Source of the DNA: Bolinopsis microptera
Lineage: Eukaryota; Ctenophora; Tentaculata; Lobata; Bolinopsidae
Direction of reading: 5' to 3'
Length of the DNA: 64,000 bases
NCBI RefSeq assembly: GCF_026151205.1
Contig: NC_087079.1
Location: 7,102,169-7,166,168, forward strand
Positions 1 through 10,627 of this stretch are shown one piece after another. The notes beneath the pieces are model-generated. The model saw only the letters and a list, made by a program, of their open reading frames with translations, ran no database searches and had not been told where the DNA came from. Position 1 is the first letter of the stretch. Every line of letters starts with the position of its first letter. A program made the translations under genes and the position numbers.

Positions 1-249
1 AAGCGAGTAAGCCCGATCTTTTAGGAATATATTCCAAACCAATGTTGCTCATGTCATTAAGAGTAGGGGCCATTGAAACATTTTAAAATACTTTGTGATC
101 GGACTATTGAAGATATGGTGTGACTTTTGGCCCATACTGTAGTTAAAAATATGCTGATTGTTGATAGTGATCACTTTACCTTTGTTGTTGCGATTGGTCA
201 GTTTTTTTTTATCAAATCTGTTAAAATATAACCCTTATCTTGTTTATAG

Positions 250-3200
250 CGCTAAGAGCAGGAAATTCACAAAATGTGATGTTGATAAAATCTGACACAA
301 AAGAAGCCGAATTAAACCGTCTCCTGTCAGACCTCTCCACCCCATGCCTGACAGACAATGTAGTCCTGGGTACCTCTACTTCTAATATTGAAGAAGAGTT
401 AGGGGACGAGGTGATAGAAAGCCCTGTTGACGAGGTGGCTGTAGCCATGTCAGGTGATGAGGGTGTTACTGAAGGTGATGGTGGTGTTACTGAAGGTGAT
501 GTTGACATGTTGCCGGATGGAGGTGACGCTCTGGAAGTAGCCAGCACGGTTGCCAGCACTATTCACAGCCCTGAAGAGTACCTGGTGACGGACAGCAGCG
601 ACTACATGGATAGTATAGACGGGGAGGACATGTCCACCCACCCTGTAACCGTATCAGAGATATCCCCCCAAACTTACCTCACCATCAACACTCCGCCCCA
701 GACCAGTGGAGAAGCAACACTGCCTGATGATGTGGACGATATGGGTGATCATATCTACGTTAACAGGCACATGGTGCCTATTGACGCTAACACGGGAGAT
801 GTGGATCTGGATGCCTGTCCCACTATATCTGATATTAATCCTACCCCTCCTACTACCCCTCCCGGGCCCGCTGGGGATAATCTGTACGAGAACCTTCCTG
901 AGGAAATACCTCCTGATTCTAATGATTTATACGAGAACCTCCCAACAAACGACCTATCAACAAACAGTCCTAGCTTGGTTCTGGAACCAGCAGTGGTTGA
1001 CGAGGATATGGTAGAAGGGTACCACTCACCAGCCTCGCCCTTCTCAATGACTCTAGCTGCTGATGACGAGTTTACGGACCCGAGCATTGCTTTGTTGGAG
1101 ATGAGTAATTTGGAGGAGAGGGATGATTTGTTAGAAGACAAGTTAAAGCCTGATGTGGAGAGTTTGAGGCGGCGGTTGTGGTTTTATCTGAGGCAAGATG
1201 TCAGGCGGCAAAATATCAAGTTTTGTTACGATCTGCTCGATAATGTGAGTAACCTGGTAACCTGGTAACCTGGTAACCTGGCGAGCCCTGAGTTTGCCCT
1301 TTTATCTAATATAAACGTTTTTACGCGAAATTAATCATCAAATATTTCGGCTCACAGTTCTGATCTTGGAACCTCAACTGTATATGCCACGACCGCGACT
1401 GAATTATCAGAAACACTACGACATTTACTGTAATTGGAGTTAAAAGTCTCGAAAAAGTTAGAAAGTCGCGCGTTGACGGTGTGTATCATTCCTGCTCCAT
1501 AAATTATAACTAGGAGTTGTAGAGTATTAATTAAGGAGTATCTCTTAATGGGTTATATTTACAGATCGCAATTAAAGATGCGCACGGTGTTCCACTCCTA
1601 GTCCAACTTCTGAAAACGTCAGAAAACTTCGAGGTTTGTTCAACTCAGACATATTCGGTTTTTTATTAGTGTTCCCTCGATTAGAACTCCCTCAATTAAG
1701 ATCCACCCATATTGGATATAAAGCAATGAAAGGCATTAGTTTGGTCAAATCAAACAGATATGGCGCGGTTTAAAATGCTCAGGAATGTGACCCCGCCTTA
1801 TTTTCAGATCCAGGAACTTATCACAGGCGTGTTCTGGAATTTGTCCAGCTCCGAACAAGTGAAACCGCAACTCTTACGACAAGCTCTAGAATCTATTGTT
1901 AAGAGCATCATCATACCTCAATCCGGTTGGAAAGGAAGTCAGATAATGCACGATTTAACGAGCGAGATCCAATGTACCACAGTCTTCAGGAATGCCACCG
2001 GGTGTTTGAGGTACGTAATTCGATCCAGGACCGTAATTGAGTTATGGGAGGATTTTAGTATCAGATTACGTGTTTTGTGGGTCCAGATTTAGCGGTATCA
2101 AATGTCTTGTTGAAAAAGTAGCTGTGTTCATGATACGGACAAAACATTTTGTCCATAGCCCAATGCGGGGCTCGAACCCGCGACCCCGAGATTAAGAGTC
2201 TCGTGCTCTACCGACTGAGCTAACCGGGCATGTCCAACTTGTGATTTGTCTTGACGATGAAATAGTCCTGTATCACTGAATACGGGACAAAATATTTTTC
2301 CATAGCCCAATGCGGGGCTCGAACCCGCGACCCCGAGATTAAGAGTCTCGTGCTCTACCGACTGAGCTAACCGGGCATGTCCAACATATGATTTGTCTTG
2401 ACGATGAAATAGTCCTGTATCACTGAATACGGACAAAATATTTTTTCCATAGCCCAATGCGGGGCTCGAACCCGCGACCCCGAGATTAAGAGTCTCGTGC
2501 TCTACCGACTGAGCTAACCGGGCATGTCTAACTTGTGATTTGTCTTGACGATAAAATAGTCCTGTATCACTGAATAGGGACAAAATATTTTCCATAGCCC
2601 AATGCGGGGCTCGAACCCGCGACCCCGAGATTAAGAGTCTCGTGCTCTACCGACTGAGCTAACCGGGCACATCAGAATTAAAAGATGGTTCCATTTTATC
2701 CAGCCACTTTAACACGGATTGACAAATTAAATCTTGACCCCCACCTGCAAACAGGGAAGTGCCTTACAACTGCCAACAATTTAAATAAGGTGCTAATTGT
2801 GTACACTATTTCAGGAATTTATCATCTGCTGGGCTAGAAGGACGCCAAATAATGCGGTCTTGTTACGGTCTGGTCGACAGTTTGCTCTTCGTGCTCCGAT
2901 GTGTTCAGGTACTTACTCTAATCTGTTGAAGATCAAATGAGATTTTATCACGTACAGTATTTATTTCTCGTCGTCGGTCTCTGTTGCTTAATCACGTACA
3001 TTTGTTAAAATACTCCTCATTAATGGACTTGAATATTCATTATTCGTAGATGACAAAACACGTTGATAATTGTCATGCTTAGTGAATATTGATCAATATT
3101 TCATGCAGGGCAAGAATGATGTGGACAACAAAGCAGTAGAAAACTCCGCATGTATTCTCCGGAATCTGTCGTACCGACTGGAGTCTGAAGTGAGTCCGGA

Positions 3201-5028
3201 ACACAAGTACGGACAGGTAGAGGATTGGCGGAGTCGGGGGCTGGGTGGAGGACAGTTCAAAAGGAAGGATCCAGGAGATGAACCAGTGAAGAAGAAGAAG
3301 AACAGTAAAAAGCACAAAGGAAAAGAGAACGCCACACCCCTACCCGAACACACGAACGGAGTGGGATTACTCTGGCAACCCGGAGTAGTGAGAGTTTACC
3401 TAGACCTCTTGTTAGAGTGCAGCAACCCTGAGACTCTGGAGGGAGCTGCTGGAACACTCCAGAACCTCACTGCTTGTGCCTGGGAACCTGCACAGGTGAG
3501 AGCTTCAGTAATATAGTAGTTTTAAGAAGGGGGCTCACCGCTCATTGAAACTCGATATTATCAGTCTTCAACAAGCTACGAAAATGAACAAATTTTATCG
3601 ATATTCAGATAAATATAAATGAGCCGCACCCCCATTCGAATGATGTAAATTTTGGAAATCTACTCTCAATATCTCAACCTGAACTCCCAGATCATTAACA
3701 CAGCCATTCCCTCAGCTATTACGGGAGTCTGTCCGCAAAGAGAAAGGGCTGTCTGTTATCTCCAGTCTGTTGAGAATGTCTAACGACTCTGTGGTCCGGT
3801 CTATTGCTGTCTGTCTCAGAAACCTCGCTTCAGACTCCAAGAACAAGGAGTTGTTAGGTTAGATTTCTTGATATTAACTTAAACCTGAATTGTGGGGTAC
3901 TCCATTTTATCATATTTTCCAGGACGGATTGTCAATTTCCGTCAGATAGGGTTTGGTTAAAGCAAAAACTAAATTATTAATTCCCGTTTAGGTCAGAACG
4001 CACTGAACAATCTTGTCAAGAGATTGCCCGGGGGAGAAGGAGCTGATGGAATAACCGACATGACTATCGGAGCCATTATATCCACTCTCTTGGAACTGGT
4101 AACTGGGGCTCCAGAGACCGCAAGACTGCTGAAAACCCAGGGAGGTATTCCCCGACTGGTGGACATATCCCGGTCAACAGACGTATACTCGGGCCAGTGT
4201 GTCCATGTCAGTAACAGAGTCCTTGCTGCTTGCTGGGAAATCAGGGACCTCCGCAAAACTCTCAAACACGAGGTAAAACTTCCTTCAAACTTAAGAGTTT
4301 CTCAATAATTTCATCTTGAATCATGACAGAGTTACATGTTATTAAAATAGAACTGGTCCCCTGCCCCCCCCCCCCCCCCCCCCCCCCCTCCCCCTCCCTT
4401 ACTAACCAGTCCCTCCCCCAGGGTTGGAATATCGGAATGTTACAGCGAACAGCCCCACCCGACCGTACAGACGGTCTGGAGTACGACGAGCAGAAGAACC
4501 AGTTTAAAGCCAGCTACAACGACGGTCTGAACCGACCCCACCAGAACACATTACAGCGCCAAAGATCCCCCAACAGGCACACGTCACCAGGCCGTCACGT
4601 GTCACCAGGTCGTCACGTGTCACCCGGTCATGGCCGCCGTGTACTGAGTCCTTCTGGATACGATCACAACACCCACAGAGCAGCCACTATGGGCAGAGCA
4701 GCGGATCCTAGTTACGGTTATCATCGACCTGAGAGACCTTCCGAGGTTTGTAGTGTGGAGTGTACTAGACTTATTCCATTTTTAAAATTAAAGTTCAGTG
4801 AACTTAGAACCAGCAACCACCGACTTCTTGCTGGATTACATGAAAATAACCAGTCGATGTTCGAACCATTTTTATCGATGCTAGTACAAGTTTATTTAGG
4901 TTAACAATTACTAATTATTTTCCTGTCAGGAGTACGATATGTCCAGAGGACAAAGTCTCCCTGCTCGGTCCCTACCTCCAACTCACCCTCTTAACAGTAA
5001 CTACGGTGTAGCGGATAGTTGGGTGTGA
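250..5028 (+). CDS. CTNND: p120/delta-catenin family armadillo protein (ARVCF/CTNND2-like), 3' part of gene
   Basis: Cytoplasmic armadillo protein that binds classical-cadherin tails at adherens junctions. Inferred coding exons: 250-1244, 1565-1633, 1808-2010, 2815-2908, 3109-3495, 3716-3857, 3992-4272, 4422-4745, 4930-5028. All have GT-AG borders and compatible phases. The first visible exon encodes an acidic, Pro/Ser/Thr-rich N-terminal region with YENLP motifs (YxN, a potential SH2 ligand). Armadillo repeats follow: HGVPLLVQLL, then ITGVFWNLSS, FRNATGCLRNLSS, ACILRNLSYRL, VCLRNLASDSKNKELLG and NNLVKRLPGG, all family hallmarks in the expected order. A Lys-rich insert (KKKKNSKKHKGK) lies between repeats, as in p120 paralogues. 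The tail has HVSPGRHVSPG repeats and ends DSWV-stop, the PDZ ligand of delta-catenin, ARVCF and p0071. The real start lies upstream of the window. A poly-C tract (4365-4390) sits just before the penultimate exon's acceptor. Confidence 0.93.
2158..2229 (-). tRNA. tRNA-Lys (CUU), copy 1
   Basis: A 72-nt cloverleaf read on the minus strand: acceptor stem GCCCGGT/ATTGGGC, D arm GCTC..GAGC, anticodon loop CTCTTAA with anticodon CTT, variable GGGTC, T arm GCGGG-TTCGAGC-CCCGC. It lies antisense inside the catenin intron 2011-2814. A short T run follows on the minus strand as a Pol III terminator. Confidence 0.96.
2305..2376 (-). tRNA. tRNA-Lys (CUU), copy 2
   Basis: Identical in its 72-nt body to the copy at 2158-2229. 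It begins 147 bp further along, with nearly identical spacer sequence, so gene and spacer form one tandem unit. T-rich terminator sequence lies just beyond the 3' end (plus-strand lower coordinates). Confidence 0.96.
2452..2523 (-). tRNA. tRNA-Lys (CUU), copy 3
   Basis: Third identical 72-nt copy, again offset by 147 bp and in the same orientation. The internal A box and B box (GGTTCGAGCCC) are intact, so it should be transcribed by Pol III independently of the host gene. Confidence 0.96.
2597..2668 (-). tRNA. tRNA-Lys (CUU), copy 4
   Basis: Fourth copy, offset 145 bp from the third. As the most 5' gene on the minus strand it has a different upstream flank. The spacer differences among copies are a few substitutions and small indels. 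Confidence 0.96.
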
Positions 5029-6111
5029 ACAGTCAAGTGACGTCATAACTCCTTATCACGTGACGTCATCACTCACGTGACGTCATCACTTCAAATCACG
5101 CCGCGCTTTCAGCAGCGCCTTACCGTGGGATGTTATTCCGTTATCAGAAGACTAATTCAAATTAAGAGTTGTTGACCACCTTTTGTTGTATTAATTCACT
5201 CCTTATCACGTGACGTCATCACTCACGCGACGTCATCACCAAACACTCCGTCTCCAGAAGAAAACTCACTTTGTCGGCTGACATTATCATTATTGCGAAC
5301 AGAGAACTCAGAAGTGTAAATATATGTGCTAGACATATTATACGTGTATGTGTGTTCGACATACGTATATGTTTGAAATTCATTACTGTGTTTTTTGTGG
5401 TGATGTTTAGGATTCAACCACCGTTTGCTTGTTTGTTTTAACTAGGACATATAGAAGGAGTTAATATTTTATTTTAATAAGCTTAAATTTGTTATACATG
5501 TAGGAGAGTTTTTACGTGTCATCATCATCATTATTGTTATTACATTTTCTTTACATGCTCACATTTTTAATTAGAGATGCTGATCTAAAATCATGGCAAA
5601 GTTAACCCTAGCTCTACTTTTACAACGGTCTACTGACCAAATGGAGTCGTGGTTGGGAAGTTAATTTACTTTTTCTTTTGTTTTTAAACGGGAGAAAACT
5701 TAAGTCACCTTCCAGCGTAAGCATTGCCCGTGTCCAATGTCTATTCCAACAACTTAGCCGAGATGTACTACTTTTGGGTGTAGTTTTACTGAACAAATTC
5801 GCTTTATTGCTGCATCTGGAATAATAAGTTTACTCAGAGGACTAAAAAGGAGTTGAATATAATATGTAGAGGTTAAGTTATACTTTAATGGGGAAACATT
5901 TTCCAAACAAGATTTCATTGTTATTTTGTTAAATTTTTATACTTTACAGTTCATTAAACTCAAATTGAGTTTTTAGCTTTCGAAATTTGAAGAATCGCGT
6001 TTGATTTGTTTCGTCTTGATTGGACCACAATCTGCTAGTAGTAGTACTACCCAAGAACTAGGTTAAATTCAAATTAGAATAAGTTTAATCTTATTAACAA
6101 TGTCTATCTCT
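5029..6111 (+). other. 3' UTR and downstream flank of the catenin gene
   Basis: No convincing ORF. The proximal part (5029-5240) carries CRE-like repeats described separately. The rest is AT-rich with short T tracts. The transcript end is not identifiable; no unambiguous AATAAA placed near the stop was seen. Confidence 0.5.
5037..5236 (+). promoter_or_regulatory. Cluster of TGACGTCA (CRE-like) / CACGTG motifs
   Basis: TGACGTCA occurs at 5038-5045, 5061-5068, 5078-5085 and 5211-5218, with a variant CGACGTCA at 5228-5235. Three copies sit in a larger 16-mer, CACGTGACGTCATCAC, which overlaps an E-box with a full CRE palindrome. The block lies directly after the catenin stop codon, so it may be 3' UTR sequence, an enhancer, or the promoter of an unannotated transcript. 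bZIP/CREB-type proteins bind such sites in animals; activity here is inference. Confidence 0.55.
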
Positions 6112-6369
6112 CGTAGGTGGAAGCTCCTAGGTCATATCTTGCGTAGTGCTGATGACTCCCCCGCTGCATTAGCGTTAAAGTTTGCTGTCACAAGTACAAC
6201 AAACTGTAAAGGGCGCGTCGGTGCGCATCGTAACAATTTGTTCATTGTTCAAGATTATTGTGAATGATTTGACCCGTAGCGTAGAGGTTTAAAACTTAAC
6301 TCTTTGAATGATCTTAATAAGCTTAAGATATTAGCCGATGATAGAGTTGCTTGGAGAAACAAATTTTAA
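6112..6369 (+). pseudogene. Degenerate C-terminal fragment of a non-LTR retrotransposon ORF
   Basis: Conceptual translation shows the usual C-terminal LINE pattern after the reverse transcriptase: RRWKLLGHILRSADDSPA, then GRVGAHRNN, then LADDRVAWRN before a stop. In-frame stops near 6260-6285 show that it is dead. It resembles the tail that follows the RT domain in RTE/BovB-like and related elements. No RT core or 5' part is adjacent. Confidence 0.7.
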
Positions 6370-7173
6370 CTCTAGCTGTCTTGATCTGTACTGATCACCA
6401 TTTTAGGATGACTTGATTTCTTTTAGGGGTTTTGAATATTTTAATGGTGTAAACAGTTTCTTAATATCTCTCGTAACTAGAAATTGGAAACTCACTAGAG
6501 TGTAAGCACTGTTATTTTATGTTATTTAGCCTTAGGTTGTTACGAGGTAAAATGTGGGGTAGCAGTATTACTATTAGTATTGTATATCGAGTTGCTCTGG
6601 AGTGAAGCCAATATTTACATTTACTTCTATATTATGTTGAATGTTGGTCCTGCATGTCCCAATAGTATCCATTGATGAAATGGTACTCAACGAGGGATTG
6701 TGCCCCGGATAATAGAACATACTACGATATTCCACGTCAGAGTTGCGCACTATACCGAAGGAACTGGTTTTGTGCAGTCATTTCTTTACTGGGCGGCGCT
6801 CAGTCTGTCATATTCCGCAGTAGTTGGTTTCGACGGAGAATCGCTTTTTGGTCAATTTTTGCCGGGGAGATTTCGTCAAGTAATAATAATTATATTAAGC
6901 TTATAGACGCAATTAAACTACCGGACCACGATGCCACCCCATGACAACATTAAAATATATCGACTCTGTTACATCGTTTCCTCAAATTACTTGTTATTTA
7001 GTAGTGTTGAAAGTATTAAAACATTCGTATTAAAAATATATCGTCTCACTTTATATATACTCATATAGTCAGATATTATGACTTTGTTTGCATTAGTATT
7101 ACGTAGTATTAATCCAATGATTTCAATCATTTTCTCTACTTAAAGTTAAACTTAAACACGCTCACATTAGGAC
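6370..7173. other. Intergenic region upstream of the receptor ORF
   Basis: AT-rich. At 6786 it carries the left end (TTACTGGGCGGCGCTCAG) of the short MITE family seen at 8817, 26870, 28931 and 29414, but no matching right end, so the copy is truncated or diverged. No supported gene. Confidence 0.5.
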
Positions 7174-8450
7174 ATGGACTACTACAATTTATCTTCACAA
7201 CTCCAACATGATGCGAACTTTATTGTTACTGATCCGTCTTCGCCTATGTATCGATATGGCAAAGTCTTGGACTTGATTGACGAAGTCAATCCTTCGCAGC
7301 TCGGCGCGGCCCAGTGGTGCATCCGCTGCATCGTCTGGTTAGAGTGGATTTGCTATAATTGGGTCACCCCACTAAACTTGATATTATCCCTCTTCATAGT
7401 AATTCACAACATGGTCATAGTTAGATTTTACTTTTTACATGGAACCGGCATCACTCAGCTGTTTTTCTTATGGATTGGAATAGCCGATATATTTGTTGCA
7501 ATTGGCATGGCCGTGTTCTCAATATCCTCAATTCTGTTCTACAATGATATGATTGATCGGTTGCCCTTTCAAAGAGGAATTTTTGTTTTTCTTCTTCTGT
7601 TCCCTGCAGCTTTGGCTTGCTCACGGTCCTTGAACGTCTTTGTGTCGATGATAAAGACCATCAATATATAGCAAGTATCGCCTGGAGAGGGATTCCGGTT
7701 CAGATGAATAAAATTGCAGTGTTCATAGTATCCTTTGCTACATTTCTCCTGTGGCTAACCCTCAACACTTATGATGAGATTCTGTACTGGAATAATAGTG
7801 TTGCTGACGGACCGAGAGTCGAAGGTGTTGTGGACTGTTTAATTTTACAAATATTGGAAGTATCGTCTCTTGTGGGCACAAAAACACTAGCCGTTATTAT
7901 TTCCATGTTCGGAGATTATTTTTCATCAGCAGCTTTTCTAGGCGAAATTGTGATAACCATTCATTTCATACTGCCTCCAGTAATCACGTTCATATGCATG
8001 ATCATTCAAGTACACTCCATCAAATCATCTATCCAGCAAGATTCCATGAATTCAAACCAACCATCAGCATCCTACATCAACATGACCATCTTCTTGGTTA
8101 CCACCTTATTCTGCATCTGCCACACGACATACTCTGTGTTCGGATTATATGACATTTTAACTGCCCTTCACTCCACCGTCGATGGTTCTTATAAAGAATA
8201 TTTAAGTTTTACGAGCTTGTTTCAGTTCACGCTGCCTCTGCTTAATTCTGCACTGTTTCCTGTGATCATCATACTGAGAAAGCAGTCCCTCAGAGAGAAA
8301 TACAGGGACTTGTTTCTCAGTGTGTTCTCTGCTGCTAGAAGTGGGGTTGGTGTGGTGGGAAGGTGGTATGGAGGAGTAGTCACGTGGGTTGCTGGGATTG
8401 GGAGGAGAGCGGACTATGAGGAGGTGTCTAGTCATTCAGAAACTCCGTGA
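7174..8450 (+). pseudogene. Rhodopsin-like seven-transmembrane receptor, single exon, one frameshift
   Basis: Two overlapping ORFs (7174-7671 and 7617-8450) together give a full seven-helix protein of about 425 residues. TM1 is near NLILSLFIVIHNMVIV. TM2 has the class A LxxAD-like WIGIADIFVAIGM. TM3 is followed by SLNVFVSMIKTINI, replacing a canonical DRY. Later helices are NKIAVFIVSFATFLLWL, IHFILPPVITFICMII, MTIFLVTTLFCICHTTY and LPLLNSALFPVIIIL (NPxxY region altered). Helix 8-like basic residues LREKYRD follow TM7. At 7663-7670 (AATATATA) two extra bases shift the frame; beyond it the reading resumes as ASIAWRGIPVQMNK. It could be a recent pseudogene, a sequencing error, or a microintron, which is less likely. 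The ligand is unknown. Similar divergent GPCRs are expanded in placozoans and cnidarians. Confidence 0.8.
7274..7340 (+). repeat. Repeat-like segment inside the receptor N-terminus
   Basis: The stretch TTGACGAAGTCAAT..CAGCTCGGCGCGGCCCAGTGGTGCATC resembles non-coding repeats at 37778-37845 (same order of blocks, with 1-8 nt indels) and at 28858-28895 and 29150-29195 (CGGCGCAGCCCAGTAGTGCATC; 20 of 22 bases match). It is read in frame as part of the segment before TM1. Confidence 0.6.
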
Positions 8451-8816
8451 ATACCATGTTAGTGTTACTTTCGCAAAACTAGCGTGTTTGAGTGATAAAA
8501 AGGTTGCACAGACTTGATGTATAGTATCGTAAGGACTTTTGGATCCCCGTAATATCTTGCATTGTCATACGTTGTCATACGTTGTAAATGTATGACCCGC
8601 CGCGCTTCCCCCTGTATCGTAGAAACGCTACACTTAGTGGAACGACAATGGGGGTCACGACGTGATACAAGTAATACTAATATCAACTTTAAATTAGCAA
8701 CTGTACGTTGTGTTTACCGTGTTGTACTTACTGTGTAGTACGTAGTGAGTGACTACGTACGGTTGAGTAGTTCAAGTTGTAATCAAATATGTAGAAATAC
8801 ACGACACTATAAATGT
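8451..8816. repeat. 3' flank of receptor with dispersed GTATGAC/GGGGGTCACGACGTG repeat
   Basis: At about 8568-8672 lies a repeat with the palindrome-like start TACGTTGT..TATGACCCGCCGCGC, then CCCTGTATCGTAGAAACGCTACA and CGACAATGGGGGTCACGACGTGATACAAG. Copies or parts recur at 26130-26225, 28610-28760 (inverted), 29325-29530, 36740-36810 and 37347-37412. No coding potential is evident; it looks like a non-autonomous mobile element of unknown class. Confidence 0.6.
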
Positions 8817-8907
8817 TTACTGGGCCGCGCTCAGCCTGTCATTCCGCCAAATCTATATTCGGCGGAATCTATGTTAATGAACATAATAGCCTGGGGTCCT
8901 CAGGTAA
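8817..8907. mobile_element. MITE of the TTACTGGG/CCAGGTAA family (91 bp) with 9-bp TSD
   Basis: Starts TTACTGGGCCGCGCTCAGCC and ends CTCAGGTAA. Its ends are short imperfect inverted repeats, and it contains an internal hairpin (CCGCC..GGCGG). It is flanked on both sides by the exact 9-mer TATAAATGT (8808-8816 and 8908-8916), a target-site duplication. A 9-bp duplication is typical of Mutator-like elements, so it may be mobilised by a MULE transposase; that assignment is inference. Confidence 0.85.
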
Positions 8908-8916
8908 TATAAATGT

Positions 8917-9800
8917 ATAATTATTATTTTTATTGTGAATCGAATTTAAAGTAAGAGCATACCCGAGGCCGAATTAATTATATATTTTGATCATAAATTA
9001 CCGTGACGATGAGAACAAAGATGATTTCCTCAATATTAACGGAAAAATATTTTTTCCATTTACTGATTTTAAGCGACTGTTCACATTTGAATGCGTGACT
9101 CATTTTTTAGCTTACATTTTCAATATGACGTAATTTTGTTTGTCTAATAGATTAAGTTTTATAAAGTTAAGCAACTTTTAACTTTTTGATTGGGTGACTA
9201 AATTTTTCAATTTTACTTTTCGATAGTTTTAGTGTTTAGAAAAATCTCGAAGTTCCAGCGTAAACATAAAATGATTTACTTTCATTTTTAGCACGCTCCG
9301 ATCATTTTTCAGCTTACATTTTCAATACGGTGATTTATTTGTGTAATCTGCCAATGTTTTAAGCTAACATAAGCAATTACTGTTAACAATTTTTAAAATT
9401 TACTTAACTTTAATATGGTTATTAATATTATTGCAATTGTTTGTCTTATTGAATGCATTTTTAAGCTAAGCAACTGTTAATATTTTGACTGTGTGACCAG
9501 TGAATCATTCTTTCGATTTACATAATTTTTGATATCGTGATTTTCATTTGTCTAACTCTTATATTTAATGATCAAAAGATAACATGTTAAATTAAAGCGT
9601 CCGAGTTGAATTAAAAGTTTATCAAACTTGAATATCCATATAATAAACATATAATTTTCATATTTATTTTGATTGACGATGTCAACCCTTCCAGATCGTT
9701 GCTTTGCGAAGCAAAGCGATCTTGTCAGTTGCAAGAATGATAGTTTGCGCGGCGCGTCGAAGCGGCGAAGTCCTCCAAATATTGCTGTTTTAGTTTATGC
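8917..9800. repeat. AT-rich intergenic DNA with degenerate ~200-bp tandem repeats
   Basis: Blocks near 9090, 9295 and 9495 share the order GTGAC/GCTC..CATTTTTnAGCTTACATTTTCAATA..GTGATTT..TTTGTxTAAT, about 200 bp apart and diverged. At 9690-9717 there is a hairpin (GATCGTTGCTTTGC/GCAAAGCGATC). No gene was recognised. Confidence 0.5.
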
Positions 9801-9959
9801 TTTAGGAAATTCGAGTTAGTTTTGGTAATGGTAATTTTAAAGTAATCGTGAAAATAATAAAACGATTTGAAGTACAAATTTTTGCACCTCAACTATAAAT
9901 ACTGATGGGACTCTTTGTGTATAACAGGACTCTCTGGCTACTACTATACAGCAGGATGG

Positions 9960-10441
9960 TCTGTTCGAATGGGTTTGAGGCCAGGGCCCTTCTGTGCCAT
10001 CATTAGAGTGTACAAGTTCGAGAAGAACTCTATCTACACCGATCAACACTACCTATCGGTATACTTATCGAACTTCTACAAACGTTACATAGATGATGCT
10101 GCCAGTACTGCAGAGACGAAAGAAGAAGCCCTTGCTCTGGTTCAACAGATTGCAGACCAAGATCCGGACAAAAAGTTGAAGTGGGAGGTCGACTTTCCAG
10201 AACAACAGGACGATGTTATCCCCTTCCTGAACACTGAGGTCCGGATCGAGCCAAACGGTAAATTAACCAGCAGATTGTACCGCAAGCTGCAACAAAAGGA
10301 TATTACCATTTACCCTGCACAACGACTCTTGCCATCCTGAGTCTGTTAAGATTAATACAGTGAAGAACCTATATAGCAAGGCTTGCCGCATCTCGTCTGG
10401 CCCAGCGGAAAAGGAGCACTCTCTCACATATTTACCAATTT
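9960..10441 (+). pseudogene. Penelope-like retroelement reverse-transcriptase fragment
   Basis: The ORF ending at 10340 contains the RT catalytic-type box YKRYIDDAA, then IPFLNTEVRIEPNGKLTSRLYRK, which matches the FLDvxI..ngkl.t.lYrKpt region of Penelope-like RTs. The expected S-HP continuation and NLYSKACRISSGPAEKEH follow in another frame from about 10328, so a frameshift is present. The first palm motifs and the GIY-YIG endonuclease are missing. This is a dead internal fragment lying just upstream of the RTE-like LINE. Confidence 0.75.
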
Positions 10442-10627
10442 TGTCAGCATGAATACGGAGTTTTTACTTTGAAACGTTGTTTATCCTAACAGTGCAGTAT
10501 CATTTGTCGCAAGAAATCAGAATATTCAAAAATTATTTGGAACGATCCCAAAAACTGTCTATTTAAATTAGTATAATAGGTATTTAAATTAGTATAATTA
10601 TTCTGCTCAGGGATACACTGCTGGAGG

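Noticed and set aside
2128-2595. 155-codon minus-strand ORF with repeated RLAQSVEHETLNLGVAGSSP
   Set aside because: It is a read-through of the tRNA-Lys cluster, a well-known spurious translation of tRNA genes.
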